Source of the DNA: Saccharum officinarum
Lineage: Eukaryota > Streptophyta > Magnoliopsida > Poales > Poaceae
NCBI GenBank assembly: GCA_020631735.1
Contig: CM036215.1
Location: forward strand, 16,642,346 to 16,706,345
DNA: 64,000 bases
Direction of reading: 5' to 3'
Shown: positions 1 through 15,939 of the stretch, piece by piece
Layout of the letters: each line of letters opens with the position of its first letter
Numbering within the stretch: position 1 is the first letter of the stretch
Position numbers and translations under genes: made by a program
Notes under the pieces: generated by a model
What the model was told of the DNA's origin: nothing
Databases searched by the model: none
The model's input: only the letters and a program-made list of their open reading frames with translations

Positions 1-1282
1 TAGCAACTGAAGACTTCTGAGCAGCTTAACTCTAGGAAAAAGGTAAGTATAGCATGGGATTATCCTTGTTGTCCTATTCATAATAAATGATTAAATTCAT
101 TATGCATGTATTCCCTTGTTAAACATGACTTAGTTTTGATCCATTACCTTGGTACCTGTGATATTGCATTGAGTAGTTTTGCTAGCGCTGAACATAAACT
201 ATGATCTTGTAATATGATTAATGGAATATGCAACAACACTAAAAGATAACTTTTTGATTACTGTTTAAAGAGGGATAGAACATGGGGTTATTTTTTGTGC
301 TCTAGTTTCTCTTCACAAGGACTCATCTGTGGACGAACATCCGGGACTTACAGTACAACTGTGAGGGCTATATGGCTCTGGCTTTAGTCAAGTATGAGGA
401 CCTTTTTCTAGCTTGTTAGTGGTAACTTTTATGGCGTAAGAACGGCTTGACGAATCGGGTATAGTGCGGCCTCTGTCCTTATGTGTATAGGCTGCGCGTC
501 ATTGTGCCATTTGAAAGGAGGGCTCTACATCTATTTGTCGAGTGAATCTAATGGCCCTAACTTGTTAGACGAACCTTTGAAAGACTTCATAGTGAACCCT
601 GCCGACCTTCCTTGGTAGTGGGTCAAGAGGCTGATCACCTCGGGTGAAAGGGTAAATCACGACTCACAGTGAAAGTGTACAACCTCTGCAGAGTGTAAAA
701 CTGGTATATCAGCCGTTTTCACGGTCACGAGTGGCCTTGGACCTTCACAAAATAGATGAACATTTATTGGTTTAATATGTGTTTTGCTATTCGTTATTCA
801 TATTTACATTGATCATATGTTTATTATAGGATTAATGCAAACTTGATGCTACTCATGTAATAAAATTGTGACAATTAAAAGCTAAATGCAGTCAAACCAG
901 TGTCTATCTTTTTGAGCCTCATGAACCCCATGTTATATTTGTTGAGTTCGACATGGACCCACTCTTGCTATTTCCCCACACTCCAGTGTGTAGTAAGGTG
1001 CTGCTTAGAAGAAGGATGAAAGTGTAGTGGAGTTTTCAGAAGTCTTTTCAGAAGTGCTTGGCATATGGAGCCACCAGTCAGCCGTCCCTGAGAAGAATGG
1101 AGCCCGAGCAGAAGCTTAGCCACCGTTCTGCGATACTCTGATAGTTGTAAGTGTTAATATAGTAAGTATTCCGCTTTATATAAATATTATTTTGATATCT
1201 CTATTATGTTGTTGTATGTGTGGACTTCCTAGGCACACATATGATTAGCCAAGTTTTGTTCTTTAGAAAACCGGGTGTGACA
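1..1282 (+). mobile_element. 3' part of a Gypsy-type LTR, cut by the window start
   Basis: The segment ends in AAAACCGGGTGTGACA, a typical grass Gypsy LTR terminus. Much of it matches, in inverted orientation, the first 1.2 kb of the solo LTR at 12424-15208, including the block around 880-960 (here) and 12770-12850 (there). Orientation is inferred from that match and from the Tekay element at 47942, whose coding strand is known. No primer-binding site follows position 1282, so this is the end of a 3' LTR or of a solo LTR, not a 5' LTR. The target duplication cannot be checked because the left end lies outside the window. No gene is seen in it. Confidence 0.7.
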
Positions 1283-1808
1283 CCATCCACAAGCCCGCCA
1301 AGCCCATCCACGTGCCGCCGCCGCCACTGCTCCTCGCCAACCGCTGGGATCCGCACGCCCGCCTCTAGATCTAGTCACCCGCCTCCAGATCCGACCTCCG
1401 GCCACATGCCACCATCTGTCTGCCCGCCTATGCCGCCGTTGCCTTGGATCTGCAAGGAGACCAAGAGTAAGAGAGGGAGACGGAGAGAGAGAGTAGACCG
1501 AGAGAGAGGAGACCTACATGTGGACGGATCTGGCCGCCGGGTCCCACTCGTCGCGCCGCCGCCGATGGATGTTCCGTGCGCCACCGAGGGACGGGCCTAC
1601 CATCGCCGCCCCCATGGGTGGAGAGAGGAAGGCGGATCCAAGATCTGGCTGCCTGGCCTCCAATCCGGCACCATGCCGCGCCGCAGCTCGCCACCACCAC
1701 ACCATCCTGTGCGGGCGAGGGAGATGTGAGGGGGGAGGAAGGGGCACCGAGCCTTGCCTACCGGCTGTGGGGGAGAGGGAGACGAAGGAGAGAGAGAGAG
1801 GCGCGCTG
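1283..1808. other. GC-rich TE-derived segment, left piece of a split CACTA-like element
   Basis: This GC-rich stretch with GA-rich runs near 1470-1510 and 1770-1800 was contiguous with 5929-6374 before the solo LTR inserted: the 5-bp duplication CGCTG flanks that LTR exactly. Several short overlapping open frames exist on both strands, as expected from base composition. None resembles a known protein. Its left boundary is the LTR end at 1282, so the left terminus of the original element is missing. Confidence 0.4.
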
Positions 1809-5928
<4,120 letters not shown>

Positions 5929-6374
5929 CGCTGCTCTCAGGAGATGAAGGGAGAGGGAGAGCGCACAGCGCCGCGCTCGGGAGAAGGAGGTCACGAGAGG
6001 TCGCGGTTCCGAGCGCATCACTGCGGGAAAGAGAGGAGAGGGAGAGTGGAGTGTTAGGGTTTCTGATTTCATTTATATATTGGTGATGGTAGTGGGATGG
6101 TGTGGGCTAGCAGGCTAGACCTGACTTACTGAGGCGGTGGAGTTAGAATGTCCACCTCGGTTAATGATTTACCGAGGCAGTTGTGTTAGGATGCCCGCCT
6201 CGATTAATAGGCATTAACCGATGCGGTTCTGTTATATTGCCCGCCTTGGTTAAGCATTAGTCGAGGTGGTTGCTGGGGCGGTTGCCCTACCATGAATAAC
6301 CAAGGTGGGCAACCGCCCCAACCGCCTCGGAGGCCATTTTGAAAACATCTTGTAAAAGTTATTGTGTAGTAGTG
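5929..6374 (-). mobile_element. Terminal part of a CACTA (En/Spm-like) DNA transposon
   Basis: The right end reads GTTATTGTGTAGTAGTG, the complement of a CACTACTACACAA terminus, so the outer bases are CACTA. From about 6130 to 6340 there are many direct and inverted copies of a degenerate ACCGAGGCGG / CCGCCTCGG unit, the subterminal repeat arrangement typical of CACTA elements. The other terminus was not found, and the element is interrupted by the solo LTR at 1809-5928. No transposase is visible, so it is non-autonomous or truncated. Bases 6375-6377 (AAG) would be the 3-bp target duplication but cannot be paired. The strand is arbitrary. Confidence 0.65.
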
Positions 6375-6633
6375 AAGAACTCTATAAGAAATTCCCAAAT
6401 CTATCAGTGTGAGACTTACTCTCATGGAGAATGAAATAGAAAGGTGTAATTACATGGGTTTTGATAAGAAAAAAGATTCATCAGTAAGACCAATCGTTCC
6501 TCTCTAGGAAAAACTAAAAAGATTGGTCACCATAAGTATGTTGGATTTGAGGCTATTGGAAGACCGAGGTTGGTCACCATAAGAGTCAATGATATTATTG
6601 GAGGAATAAACTAAAATCAAGCAACTCCAGTAA

Positions 6634-6884
6634 GAGCAAGCTCAATAATAGAGCCAAGTTGCTTGGCTATAAGTCAAGTTACAAGAGCCAAGTTATACTA
6701 GTGTCTCCTATTTGTCTTAAAAAGTCTCTCTCTCTCTCCTATTCCTCCTCACAACTCTTGCTACTTGGGCCCACTAATGCATATGCTTTCATGCCTATCT
6801 TGGTGCTTGCATAGGAGCCAAGCTCTCATCTCTCTCCTCCACATTAGCATTAGCTTAGCTAAAAGCCCATTATTGTACCTGCAC
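6634..6884. mobile_element. MITE, PIF/Harbinger-like, copy 1
   Basis: This 251-bp non-coding unit begins GAGCAAGCTCAATAATAG and ends with the approximate inverted repeat CATTATTGTACCTGCAC. It is flanked by TAA at 6631-6633 and 6885-6887. A 3-bp TAA duplication plus short inverted termini fits PIF/Harbinger MITEs. It is closely related to the next unit, 12 bp away. Confidence 0.65.
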
Positions 6885-6896
6885 TAAGGCTTCTAA

Positions 6897-7142
6897 CAGC
6901 AAGGTCAATAATAGAGCCAAGTACTTGGCTATAAGTCAAGTTATAAGAGCCAAGTTATAAAATAGGTGTCTCCTACTTGTCTTAGAAAAACTTTCTCTTT
7001 CTTAATCCTCCTCACAACACTTGCTACTTGATCCCACTAATATATCTGCTTCTGTGCCCAACCTGTTGCTTGCATGTCTCTCCTCTCTTCTCTCCTCCAC
7101 ATCAGCATTAGTTTGGCTATAAGCCTATTATTGTACTTGCTC
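6897..7142. mobile_element. MITE, PIF/Harbinger-like, copy 2
   Basis: This 246-bp non-coding unit shares most of its sequence with 6634-6884. It begins CAGCAAGGTCAATAATAG and ends TATTATTGTACTTGCTC. TAA flanks it at 6894-6896 and 7143-7145. It has no coding capacity. Confidence 0.65.
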
Positions 7143-7211
7143 TAATTGGGCCATTAAACTCATGTTTGAAAACCGGAGCCAAAAAACAGGGTGGAATAGG
7201 GCCCCTATTTA

Positions 7212-7522
7212 GAGCATCTCCACCACATTTCTTATATTGCAACTCCTATAAATTGTTTGAAGAAGTAAATAAAATAAATTTAGGATATATGAGAGTACTC
7301 ATATAGCAGCTTACCTAAAACTCGTCTCTTGTCTTCCTTTAGGGACAAGGGAGAGGGGGTGTTTCCTTTATTTAGAAAAAATGATGTTCCTTTTAATTAG
7401 GAGATCTCTAGAAAATGGTAGGTATAGAAGATGAGATAGGAGATCTACTGCAACACACTCGTATTCTAAAATACTATTTTTTAGGTATAGGAGACTGGAT
7501 AGGATATCTTGTGTAGATGCTC
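7212..7522. mobile_element. MITE with GAGCATCTCCAC termini
   Basis: This 311-bp AT-rich unit has inverted ends GAGCATCTCCACCAC and GTGTAGATGCTC. TTA occurs on both sides (7209-7211 and 7523-7525), consistent with a PIF/Harbinger-type 3-bp duplication. It has no coding capacity. Confidence 0.6.
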
Positions 7523-9480
7523 TTAGCTCTCAAATTTGAGATAGTCCTCAAAAATGGCCGCCAAGTCCACATCTTCGGGCCGTCAAACTACCGTTTCGCT
7601 ATTTTTCCCCATACACTGTTGTTCACACCATTCGCCCTCCTGACCATCCACAGCCCCTTGGTGAGCCTCCTACTCATCACCTCCTCTTCCTGTGGGGATT
7701 CCTCCTCCTCGAGTGCCTCTTGTCCTTTCTGGCCACGAATCTAACACCCTAGCCCATTAGAAGCCCTGCAGTAGTCGTATTGTTGGCCCATGCGGCACAT
7801 GAGGAGTTATAGTTGGTGGGTTTGGTACCACCTTGGATGTTGAGGAGGGTGAGGGCCACTTGTAATCCTTGTCGTTCCAAACGTAGCACCTCTGGGTTAA
7901 CCCGTTTACACTAAACAAGGAAAAAAAGTGCAAGAGGGGTGCTACACGTATGGCCCGTTCCACATGCAGAGTTGGGCCATATAAGCATTTTTGGACGCGG
8001 GGTGTTACAATGACATGCCTCTTGTCCCTGGTGTGCCTACTACCCTAAGCAGCTCCTGCACCCTGTAGCTCCTTCCCTCGGTGGCTCCTCCCTTGATGGT
8101 TCCTCCTCCCCCTGCTTTGTGCGTCCAACCCCTCCTCTTGGTGTGGTATTCTCCTCTCTTGACTTTTTCTTGAATATGATGATTTTGTTGCTTCAATGTG
8201 ATTATGTTGGTAATACTACTAAAGATGGCGTTTACCAATTGTGTAGATGATTTTTTTAAGCAATGGTTGAAGGAGTAATCGTACAATGATGTTATAAATA
8301 GTTTAATTGATTTATTATATTGTACTGTGATGTTGTCAAATACATATGCATGGAGTGTGTGAAGAAATGGTGGGAATGAGGAGTAAGGTCCTGTTTTGAG
8401 AGCTACTGATAGAGTGTAGCCCAAAAAATAGAACCTTAAAAAGTAAGGGAAGCCCTCAAATAAAAAGTAGGTGCCCTAATTTGAGGTCCCTTGTTAGAGT
8501 TGCTCTTAGCTCCCGATTAATTAGAAATGATCCAAGTAGCAGCTTTAATTTCAAGATATTTAATGCAACTAAAAATTAAAACATGAGTAAGCAAATGATG
8601 GTTATATACACATTTAGCAACAACATCAAATGCTAGGAGTGGCTTGTAATCACACACGGTGAAGTAATCCAAAGATAAAATTTGTCTACCCCTTGTTCCC
8701 CTCTCCCAAATCTGAACTCTCTTTTTTCGATGATTTTCATGGTCATTTTTCAGAGATGTTCTCTTTGTTGTGTTGGCCAATCTCTTGGCTTGTTTTAGGA
8801 GTGTTTTGGTACCCTTGGAACTTCATCATATAATTCCTTGAAGACTAGTACCATGCTTGATGTCTTGACCACACCTCAAATCATACGTTTTCTATCCTCT
8901 TTTGGTGAAAGTCGTCTTAGAAATCTTTGAGCTGAGGTTTTTGCGTCGATTTCTCTTGCTTCTTTAGTGTTATGAGGTATGGGAAACACACTTGGCTTTG
9001 CCTCCAACTGAATTTTCCACGAGCACCCTCAAAACTCCCTTCTCTAGAAAATTGTGAAAACCCCAATTTGAGAAAGAACGTTCGAAATTCTAGGCCGAGC
9101 TTTGAGCTTTTGGTTAAGATATCTTAGGGACTCTTAGAGAAGATGTTCACAAAATTTTGTGTCTATTGGACCTCGTCTGTTTGGGTTTTGGAAGTTTTCT
9201 AGCTCTATTGTTTTGCATATTTTAGTTCACATGGAACTTCCACACACAGTTGCGGAACCATCATGGCCCCAAAGCTCCGCACAAGTACACAGAACCTCCA
9301 TGTCCTAGCTGCTATTCTTGTGAGTTTTCTTTCGAGTATCTTCAGCTTTGCTTTCATTGTTTCTCTGAGCTCCTTTTGGTCTACTCTTGGGTCATCTCAT
9401 CATCTGTTGACTTGTGTGATATAAGTGTATTGAAGAGAAATGTTTTGGGTGAGTTGGGGATATAGGCCAAGTTCTTTGTA
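7523..9480. other. No gene recognised; TE debris
   Basis: No open frame here resembles a protein family. The segment 7743-8009 starts with TAACACCC and ends with GGGTGTTACA, like the two ends of a very short LTR or a deleted one, but no target duplication could be confirmed. The part from about 8800 to 9535 may be LTR sequence of the Copia relic that follows, because it ends in a CACCCACCTCTGG-like stretch just before a tRNA-Met-type primer-binding site. Confidence 0.4.
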
Positions 9481-9535
9481 AAGAATTTTCATTTGCTCTC
9501 ATTCACCCACCTCTGGTCGTCGTTTTAGTCCTTCA

Positions 9536-10900
9536 ATTGGTATCAAAGCCTAGTTAAAGATCAGAACCCTTAACTTGCTTTATGATCCACTTTGGCGACT
9601 TGAATTTTGCATGGTTTTGCTTCCATCTTTTGTTCTAGAGTTTGAGATTGCTTTATCTAGCAAGGTGCTTTGAGTTATGGCACCAAGCTTTTCTTCTCGT
9701 GTGTCTTTGTCCTCAGGTTTTGATGTGAATGCATCCGAGGATGACAGTGGGAAGAAGGAAAAGTGGTGAGTGCAACATGCTTGGCTTTGGCTTGATGGAT
9801 TATCTCGAGCTCTTGGTGATAGATGGGCTTTCGGTTGGTGATCTTGTAACCAAGCTTCCCAAGGTGATCAAAGGTAAACTCATCAATGACATATGTCACT
9901 TAATTTTTTAAGTTTGTCTTGTCATAAGAAAATTTCAAAACTTAACAAGAAGTTGAAGAAGTCCATGTCTAGTGATGAGTGCTTGATGTCAAGGCTTGAT
10001 AGTGTCATGGATGCTACTTCATACTAGTCTTGTATATGTCTCTGCCTTGCAACTCTTGTGATAGCTCATGCTTGGAGAATGACAATTTGAAGTCAAATTC
10101 CTCTTTACCATGTGTTTTTGTGAGTCTTTGCATGCTGAATAAAATTGACTCACACCACATGTGTAGATGAACTTGAGAATGCTAGGGCTGAAATTGTTTA
10201 CATAAGTTGCAGGCCTCATAGCTTGTTCTCTTTGAATGTGAGTTGTGATGCTTGCCTAGATTCTTGTGATAATATGATGCTTTGGTCAATGTGTATGATG
10301 ATATTTCTTCAATTGGTCGCATTTGCACATCATACATTGAATTAGAAAATAAAGTTTTGGCTTTCAAACAAATGCACGATGATATGAGCACAAACTTGGT
10401 TGAGCATAGTTAGATGAGTGCCAACCTAGAGAATGAGATTGAACTCTTGCATACCACATATGCTAATTCCATTGGTAAGGAGATGCAAAAGTTAAAAATG
10501 CTCCTTGTGGTACTTGTGACTGCCTCAATTTTGAAAATGAGGTTTTGGCCAAAAGATGCAAGAGTCTCTGTGCTAAGTCTTTGGATTCTCGCAATTTTTT
10601 TGAATCCAATGTTATTGTTTCCAAGATTGCTTCTTTGCAACTGGAGTTGAGTTCTTGTGTTGAGTGTGAGTCTTTGGATGATAGCACTTCTCCTATGGCT
10701 GCTCCTGTTCTCCGCCACGTGGGGGCAGACCTCACTGACACCATTGTGCTCTGCACCTGCGACCACCTTGCCCTAGCTAGACCTGCTCTGCTACGCCCAC
10801 CTTGCTTCAGTCCATGGCTTTGCCTACTCCAATCTATACAGCCAACCTCATCCATCAGCTCCACCCTGACTGTCTGCTCTGTGCAGGTGAGGGTGGCTTG
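9536..10900 (+). pseudogene. Decayed Copia (SIRE/Maximus-like) leader and gag relic
   Basis: ATTGGTATCAAAGCC at about 9538 resembles the plant primer-binding site complementary to initiator tRNA-Met. Downstream, short broken frames include a segment starting MAPSFSSRVSLSSG at about 9677 and one reading ELENARAEIVYISCRP at about 10170. These resemble, from memory, the gag coiled-coil region of grass SIRE/Maximus Copia elements. Many stops and frameshifts interrupt it, and no protease, integrase or reverse transcriptase follows. The lineage is an inference and would need a protein search. Confidence 0.4.
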
Positions 10901-11229
10901 ATCTCAACCTAGTCTCTAGCAGACCATATAGGCATGAGGACTAGGCAGACCAAGCGAGAAGATAAGACCAGCCCCCCTCTTCCCCCACAAAAAAAAGAAA
11001 AAGTGAAAAAGATAGCCTACGAGTATGACATGTGGAGCCATAGTTGACTGGTGGGGCCAACAATGACAATTGAACAACATTCCATCCCTCTCAATCCGTC
11101 GTACCAAATAGAAAATTATGAACCTATCCCATCAACCAAATACAGAGTTAGGATAGTCCCATCCAAAAAAACATAAACGAAATTATCCTATCCCACCTTG
11201 TCTCAAAACCAAAACACGCCAAAGGCATC
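10901..11229. other. No gene recognised
   Basis: AT-rich, low-complexity sequence with an A-rich run near 10985-11000. No open frame, inverted terminal repeat or LTR boundary could be supported. Confidence 0.5.
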
Positions 11230-12090
11230 ATCCAACCAGCCCACTAGTATCCAAAACATCTTTATTGTCAGTTCTATTTATATTTCTACTTGCGCTTTTA
11301 CCAGCCATTGGTGTGAAAGGCTAGTAAAAACCAACAAACTTTACTGGCGTCACATGAGAACCGCCACTATAAATATTTACGCTGGTTGTAAATCAATTTA
11401 TAGTGGTGGTAAGGCTAGTAAAAATCAACAAACTTTAATGGTGTCAGATGAGAACTGCCACTATAAATATTTACACTAGTGGTAAATCGATTCATAGTGG
11501 TGGTACTGTAAAATGGCAAAAGGCTAAAAATAGCAAAAAAAAATAAATATCAGAGGAGGCCCGCACTAGGAAGTCACACGATTTTTAGCGTTTTTTTCAT
11601 TTTCACAAGAAATACGCACATATGAATTTTCTAGAAATCAAACTCAGAACCTCAGGCCTTGCACGTTACACCCCTTAGCAATACAGCAGCAGAAATATTG
11701 CTTTAGTGTTGGCTCCACCAAATATTGAAATGGAGATTTGAAGCCCTAACCGGACTCAAATGAAAAAGGTTTCAACTATGAAGTTTTAGATCTCGTCGAG
11801 ATCTACAACTTTGCTTTTCATCGTTTTTCCATCGCCCTAAATGATTTTAAATGAAGTAGTCAACTACAAAGATGTAGACCTTTTTGAATACTACAACTTT
11901 TGTTCAGATCATTTCTCCATCTGAGATCATTTAAAAAATAAAAAATTAATTTTAAATTATTTGTAGTGGCGCTAGTTAAGAAAACCGCCAGTGAAGCTGT
12001 TTTCTTAAGTCTAGCGCCAGAAGAAATACATGATTTCTACTGGCGGTAGACTTAAGAAAATAGCCAACAAAAAGGGATTTACACTAGCAA
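11230..12090. mobile_element. CACTA-like non-autonomous repeat region
   Basis: The segment is rich in direct and inverted copies of a degenerate CCGCCACTATAAAT / ATTTATAGTGGTGG unit near 11350-11510. A related CTAGCGCCAG / CTGGCGGTAG unit occurs near 11965-12060. Such subterminal repeat clusters at both ends with a non-coding middle fit a small CACTA-type element. Clean terminal CACTA motifs and a 3-bp duplication were not identified, so the class is tentative. Confidence 0.35.
11318..11505. repeat. Tandem repeat, two units of about 94 bp
   Basis: The unit beginning AGGCTAGTAAAAA at 11318 is repeated at 11412 with scattered substitutions. Each unit carries an inverted pair around CCACTATAAATA and TATAGTGGTGG, so a transcript would fold into hairpins. 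Confidence 0.8.
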
Positions 12091-12423
12091 TTCATAGTTA
12101 TAGGCCCACAACTTCATCGCAAGCATCAACAAAAATTGATTGTGTACTAATGCCCTAATAAGAGGAACCAGGCCTATCAATGCATGCCACCATAGCCATA
12201 GGCACTGGGGATGAAATAGGATACAAATATAGGTAATTATTGTTTTTTTATCGTAGATTCAAAATCGAGAATAGAGTGTGAAATGTGATGGATAAAAAGA
12301 CGAAAATATAGTTTTGGTCAAAGGATAATCGAATACTAACATCAGGCCACATATCTATATCAAATATTTAACTTCGGTTATGCAGATTCGAATATGTTAT
12401 CGGACTTTGAATAACCGGATTAG
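12091..12423. other. No gene recognised; AT-rich TE debris
   Basis: No open frame or boundary could be supported. The final five bases (12419-12423, ATTAG) are the target duplication of the next solo LTR. Confidence 0.5.
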
Positions 12424-15208
12424 TGTCACACCTGATTTTAAGGATAAAATAGGATGCATAATCTTATGTGCGTCCAGAGATCCATCACACACATAAGCCG
12501 ACAAATTATAAAAGGTACCATCACAAGTGTTTATTACATCACGAATATTATCACATAGTCTTCACATAAATGTAGCGGAAATATAAAGATAACTCTCTCG
12601 CGGTAGCTCCATAGCACAGGGACGTCAATTGGTTGACCACAAGACTAGTAATCCTCAGGAAAGTCATCATTACCATAGCAATCTGTTACCCATCCAGGAT
12701 TTTTATCCAAATAATAAAAATAAACAAGCATAAGTACATCTCGTACTTAACAAGTGTAACATGGGGTTTATGAGGCTCAAAAGCTTGACACGGGTTGAAC
12801 TGCATTTAGTTTTTAGTTGTCACAATTTTAGCATATAAGTAGCATCAAGTTGTCATAATCCCGTAGTAAACACATGATCAATGTAAACAAGATTAATGAA
12901 TAGCGTAAATAAAAATAGTCATTAGTGATCATCTATTCCATAAATGTTCCAAGGCTACTTGTGACCGTGAGCTCAGCTGATATACTAATTTTACACTCTG
13001 TAGAGGTTGTACACTTTTACTGTAAGTCATGATTCCCAGTTGCTCGGGGTTTGCGAGTCTCCAAAACACTACCAAAGTGAGCAGGCATGGTACATTATGA
13101 ACCCTTTCAAAGGTTCGTCTAACAAGTTATGACTGCTAGGTTTTCAATTGGCAAACAGATGTAGGGCTCCCCTTCTAAATGGCACATTCCGCGTAGGCTA
13201 TATACATAAAGACAGAGGTCGCACTATACCCGATTTATCAAGCCCCTCTTGCGCCATAAAGGTAACCACTAACAAGCTAGAAAAGGTCCTTATACTTGAC
13301 TAAAGCCAGAGCCATGTAGCCCTCACGGTTGTACTGTAAGTCCCGGATAATCACTTACAGATAAGTCCTTAAGGAGAGGAATCTGAAGCATTTAGAAAGT
13401 AGCTAAATACTCCATCCCCCTTTTATCAAGTTGCTAAAAAGTCATCTTTTAATATTTATTGCATATACCATTAATCAAGTTACAAGATCATGGTTTGAGA
13501 CGAGCACTAACAATAGCTACCCAATGCAATATCCTATGGGAGTCAAGGCATAAGTTCAACTCTAGGAAATCCTTATCAAGGTGACTCATGCATATATGAA
13601 TTTAAATGTATTCAGGTTAGTAGGAAACAAGAATGGTCACATGCTATACTTGCCTTGATCAAAGTGTTCCTGCTGATCCTGCTCGTCAAAGTAGTACTCT
13701 TGATCACCCACGAATTGCTCACCGTCTATACTCGATCAACACAGCAACACACAAGCATCCAGAGACAATCATGCAAAGCAAACAAATCTATAATTAGAAC
13801 AATACACCAAAAGCATAGAATCAAGATGAAAAGTTTGTAAAACAAATCTACATCTCACTATGATCACATAGACGCGAGAATCACAGAAATTGGAGTTATA
13901 ACGAAAAAGTTATGAATTAAACAAGATTCCCTTTAATAAAATAATAGATTAAAACTAATCCCGAATTTCAAAAGTTGAAAGCATATCCAACAGTAGTATG
14001 AACATGTAGATTACACAATTACGAATCTAACGCAACTTGAACGGATCAAAATGGAGTTAAAACAAAGTTTTTATAAGCAAAACAAGATCAGTGGCAAATC
14101 TGTAAATAAAGAAAACATATTTTGAATCTAACAGAGGGGATCTACGTTTTTGGAAAGAGAAAACGTAGTCTGCAAATACACCATGGATTGCGAGTTCAAA
14201 TATAGAAAAGTGCAAGGGCTCTTTAGAAAAAGTAATAGGGGAAGGGGTATAGTTAGATTTGAGCCGTTGGATCTAAAGTGGATGTCTCAGATTACATGCC
14301 GGGAAGGGAGAGAGAGAAGCCGACCGGAACAGGGCCAGGCACGGCGGTCCACCATCGTTGGTGGCAAAAACCTCGCCGGCGCACATGAATCAAGGCCTAC
14401 GGGCCACGGGAAAACAAACCGAAAGCACAGGGAGCAAGAGGAGACGATGGCGAACTCACCCCAAGGACTTTTCGCGGACGAAGACGGGACTACAGCGGCG
14501 TGAAGCTCGACGGGGCGGACGGCATCGATGCTGAGAACAACGGCGGCACGGCGTGAGCAAACCGGAGCAAGAAAAAGAGAAAGAAGAGGATCAGTGACTT
14601 TGCAAGCTCGACGCGAAGCTCGGAGCAGTGCTTATGGTGGCGGCGAAGTGATGAAATCACGAGGCGAGTTCGACGGCGGCGGTGCTTAGGGTTGCGGCTG
14701 CTGCAGGCTCAAGTGAAGGCGGCAACTGGTGCTAGGGTTGGATAGAGAGGCGGCGGGCACAAGGGCTCAGTATTTATGGGGAAGTAGGCGTGGCGTGCAC
14801 GCCAAAATCCCGAGGATTCGGGAGCGGGGCGGTGGCATCTGCTCGGATAGAGTCCAGCTCAGGCACAAGCTGGAGGTGGGAGACGCCACTAACACGTGGG
14901 CCCGTGTCGGCGACTCCAAGCGTGGGGCTGGGCTGTCAGCACCAAGAGAGAGGGGAGAGCGCCCACACGGCTTGCTGGGTTGGCCTGCTAACGCGGGCCG
15001 TGGAAGTGAATTCCTTTTGAGTTTTAAATCAAACCACTCAGCACAAAAACTCCAATGCAGCAGCATGTATGCACAAGCATGTAGCTAGACCTTATAGTTG
15101 ATTTTAATTTAACAAAAGTTATTATTTTGCTAAATTTAAATGCTCACAAAATGCATAAATAAGTCAAGTTAACCTATTTTTAAATGATACAAATTTTAGG
15201 GTGTTACA
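12424..15208 (-). mobile_element. Solo LTR of a Gypsy element
   Basis: On the plus strand the unit starts TGTCACACCTGATTTTAAGG and ends AGGGTGTTACA. A perfect 5-bp duplication ATTAG flanks it at 12419-12423 and 15209-15213. It is 2785 bp with no internal region. The orientation is set by analogy: the GC-rich block (about 14280-15000) lies on the right, as expected for the 5' part of the LTR read on the minus strand, and the left 1.2 kb matches the inverted 1-1282 segment. Open frames in it (for example near 14150-14500 and 14730-15090) follow GC content and are not judged to be genes. Confidence 0.9.
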
Positions 15209-15386
15209 ATTAGATATGGACTATCCATTTAGTTTCTGAACCCTCCAAATTTATATAGACTATCCGATCCATTTGGTTTCTAAATCTCTTTGCATGGACG
15301 TAAGGACAGATTATCCGTTCTGTTTTCATCTCTAGCAACCAGTGTCCTATGTGGCCAATCCAAGCAGCACTGTCCTTAAACCTATA

Positions 15387-15509
15387 CTTCCTCAGTTACA
15401 AATTATAAGTCGCTTTGACTTTTTTGATACATCCAATATATGTCTAAATATATATAGCAAAATAGATGTATAAAAAATCAAAGCGACTTCTTATTCTGAA
15501 CACAGGGAG
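15387..15509. mobile_element. Stowaway-type MITE (Tc1/mariner)
   Basis: This 123-bp unit has long inverted termini (CTTCCTCAGTTACAAATTAT and its counterpart ending CACAGGGAG). TA flanks it on both sides (15385-15386 and 15510-15511), the hallmark of Stowaway insertion. The internal AAGTCGCTTTGACTT arm pairs with AATCAAAGCGACTT. Confidence 0.85.
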
Positions 15510-15686
15510 TACATAACAACGACTAACAAGAGGGCATCCTTTGAATTGGGACGGGTTCCAAGCAGGCTAAACCAAATATATAGTAGACTCAAGCAAAGGC
15601 AAAGTGTGTATAGGGCTTTTGTTGGGCAATGAAATCAATCGTGGCAGCCAGAAAGTGGCAACGTGCCACATTTAGATGGTGTCTTT

Positions 15687-15929
15687 GGGCTTGTTCAGTT
15701 GTAAAAAATTTTGCAAAATAACCCTGTAGCACGTTTCGTTGTTATTTGACAATTAGTGTCTAATCATAGTCTAATTAGGCTTAAAAGATTCGTCTCGTTC
15801 ATTTCGTCTAAACTGTGTAATTAGTTTTATTTTTTATCTATATTTAATGCTTCATGCATATGTCTAAAGATTCGATGTGACGGGGAATCTGAAAAATTTT
15901 GCAAAATTTTCTGGGAACTAAACCGGCCC
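15687..15929. mobile_element. Tourist-type MITE
   Basis: This 243-bp unit begins GGGCTTGTTCAGTT and ends AACTAAACCGGCCC. It contains the ATTTTGCAAAATTTT, GATTCGATGTGACGGGGAAT and TAATTAGTTTTATTTTTTAT blocks seen in a very common grass Tourist family. It has no coding capacity. The flanking duplication is ambiguous (TTT on each side). Confidence 0.75.
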
Positions 15930-15939
15930 TTTGTCTCCC

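Noticed and set aside
7743..8009. Very short LTR (TAACACCC ... GGGTGTTACA)
   Set aside because: The left end lacks a clean TG and no target duplication was found. Left as debris.
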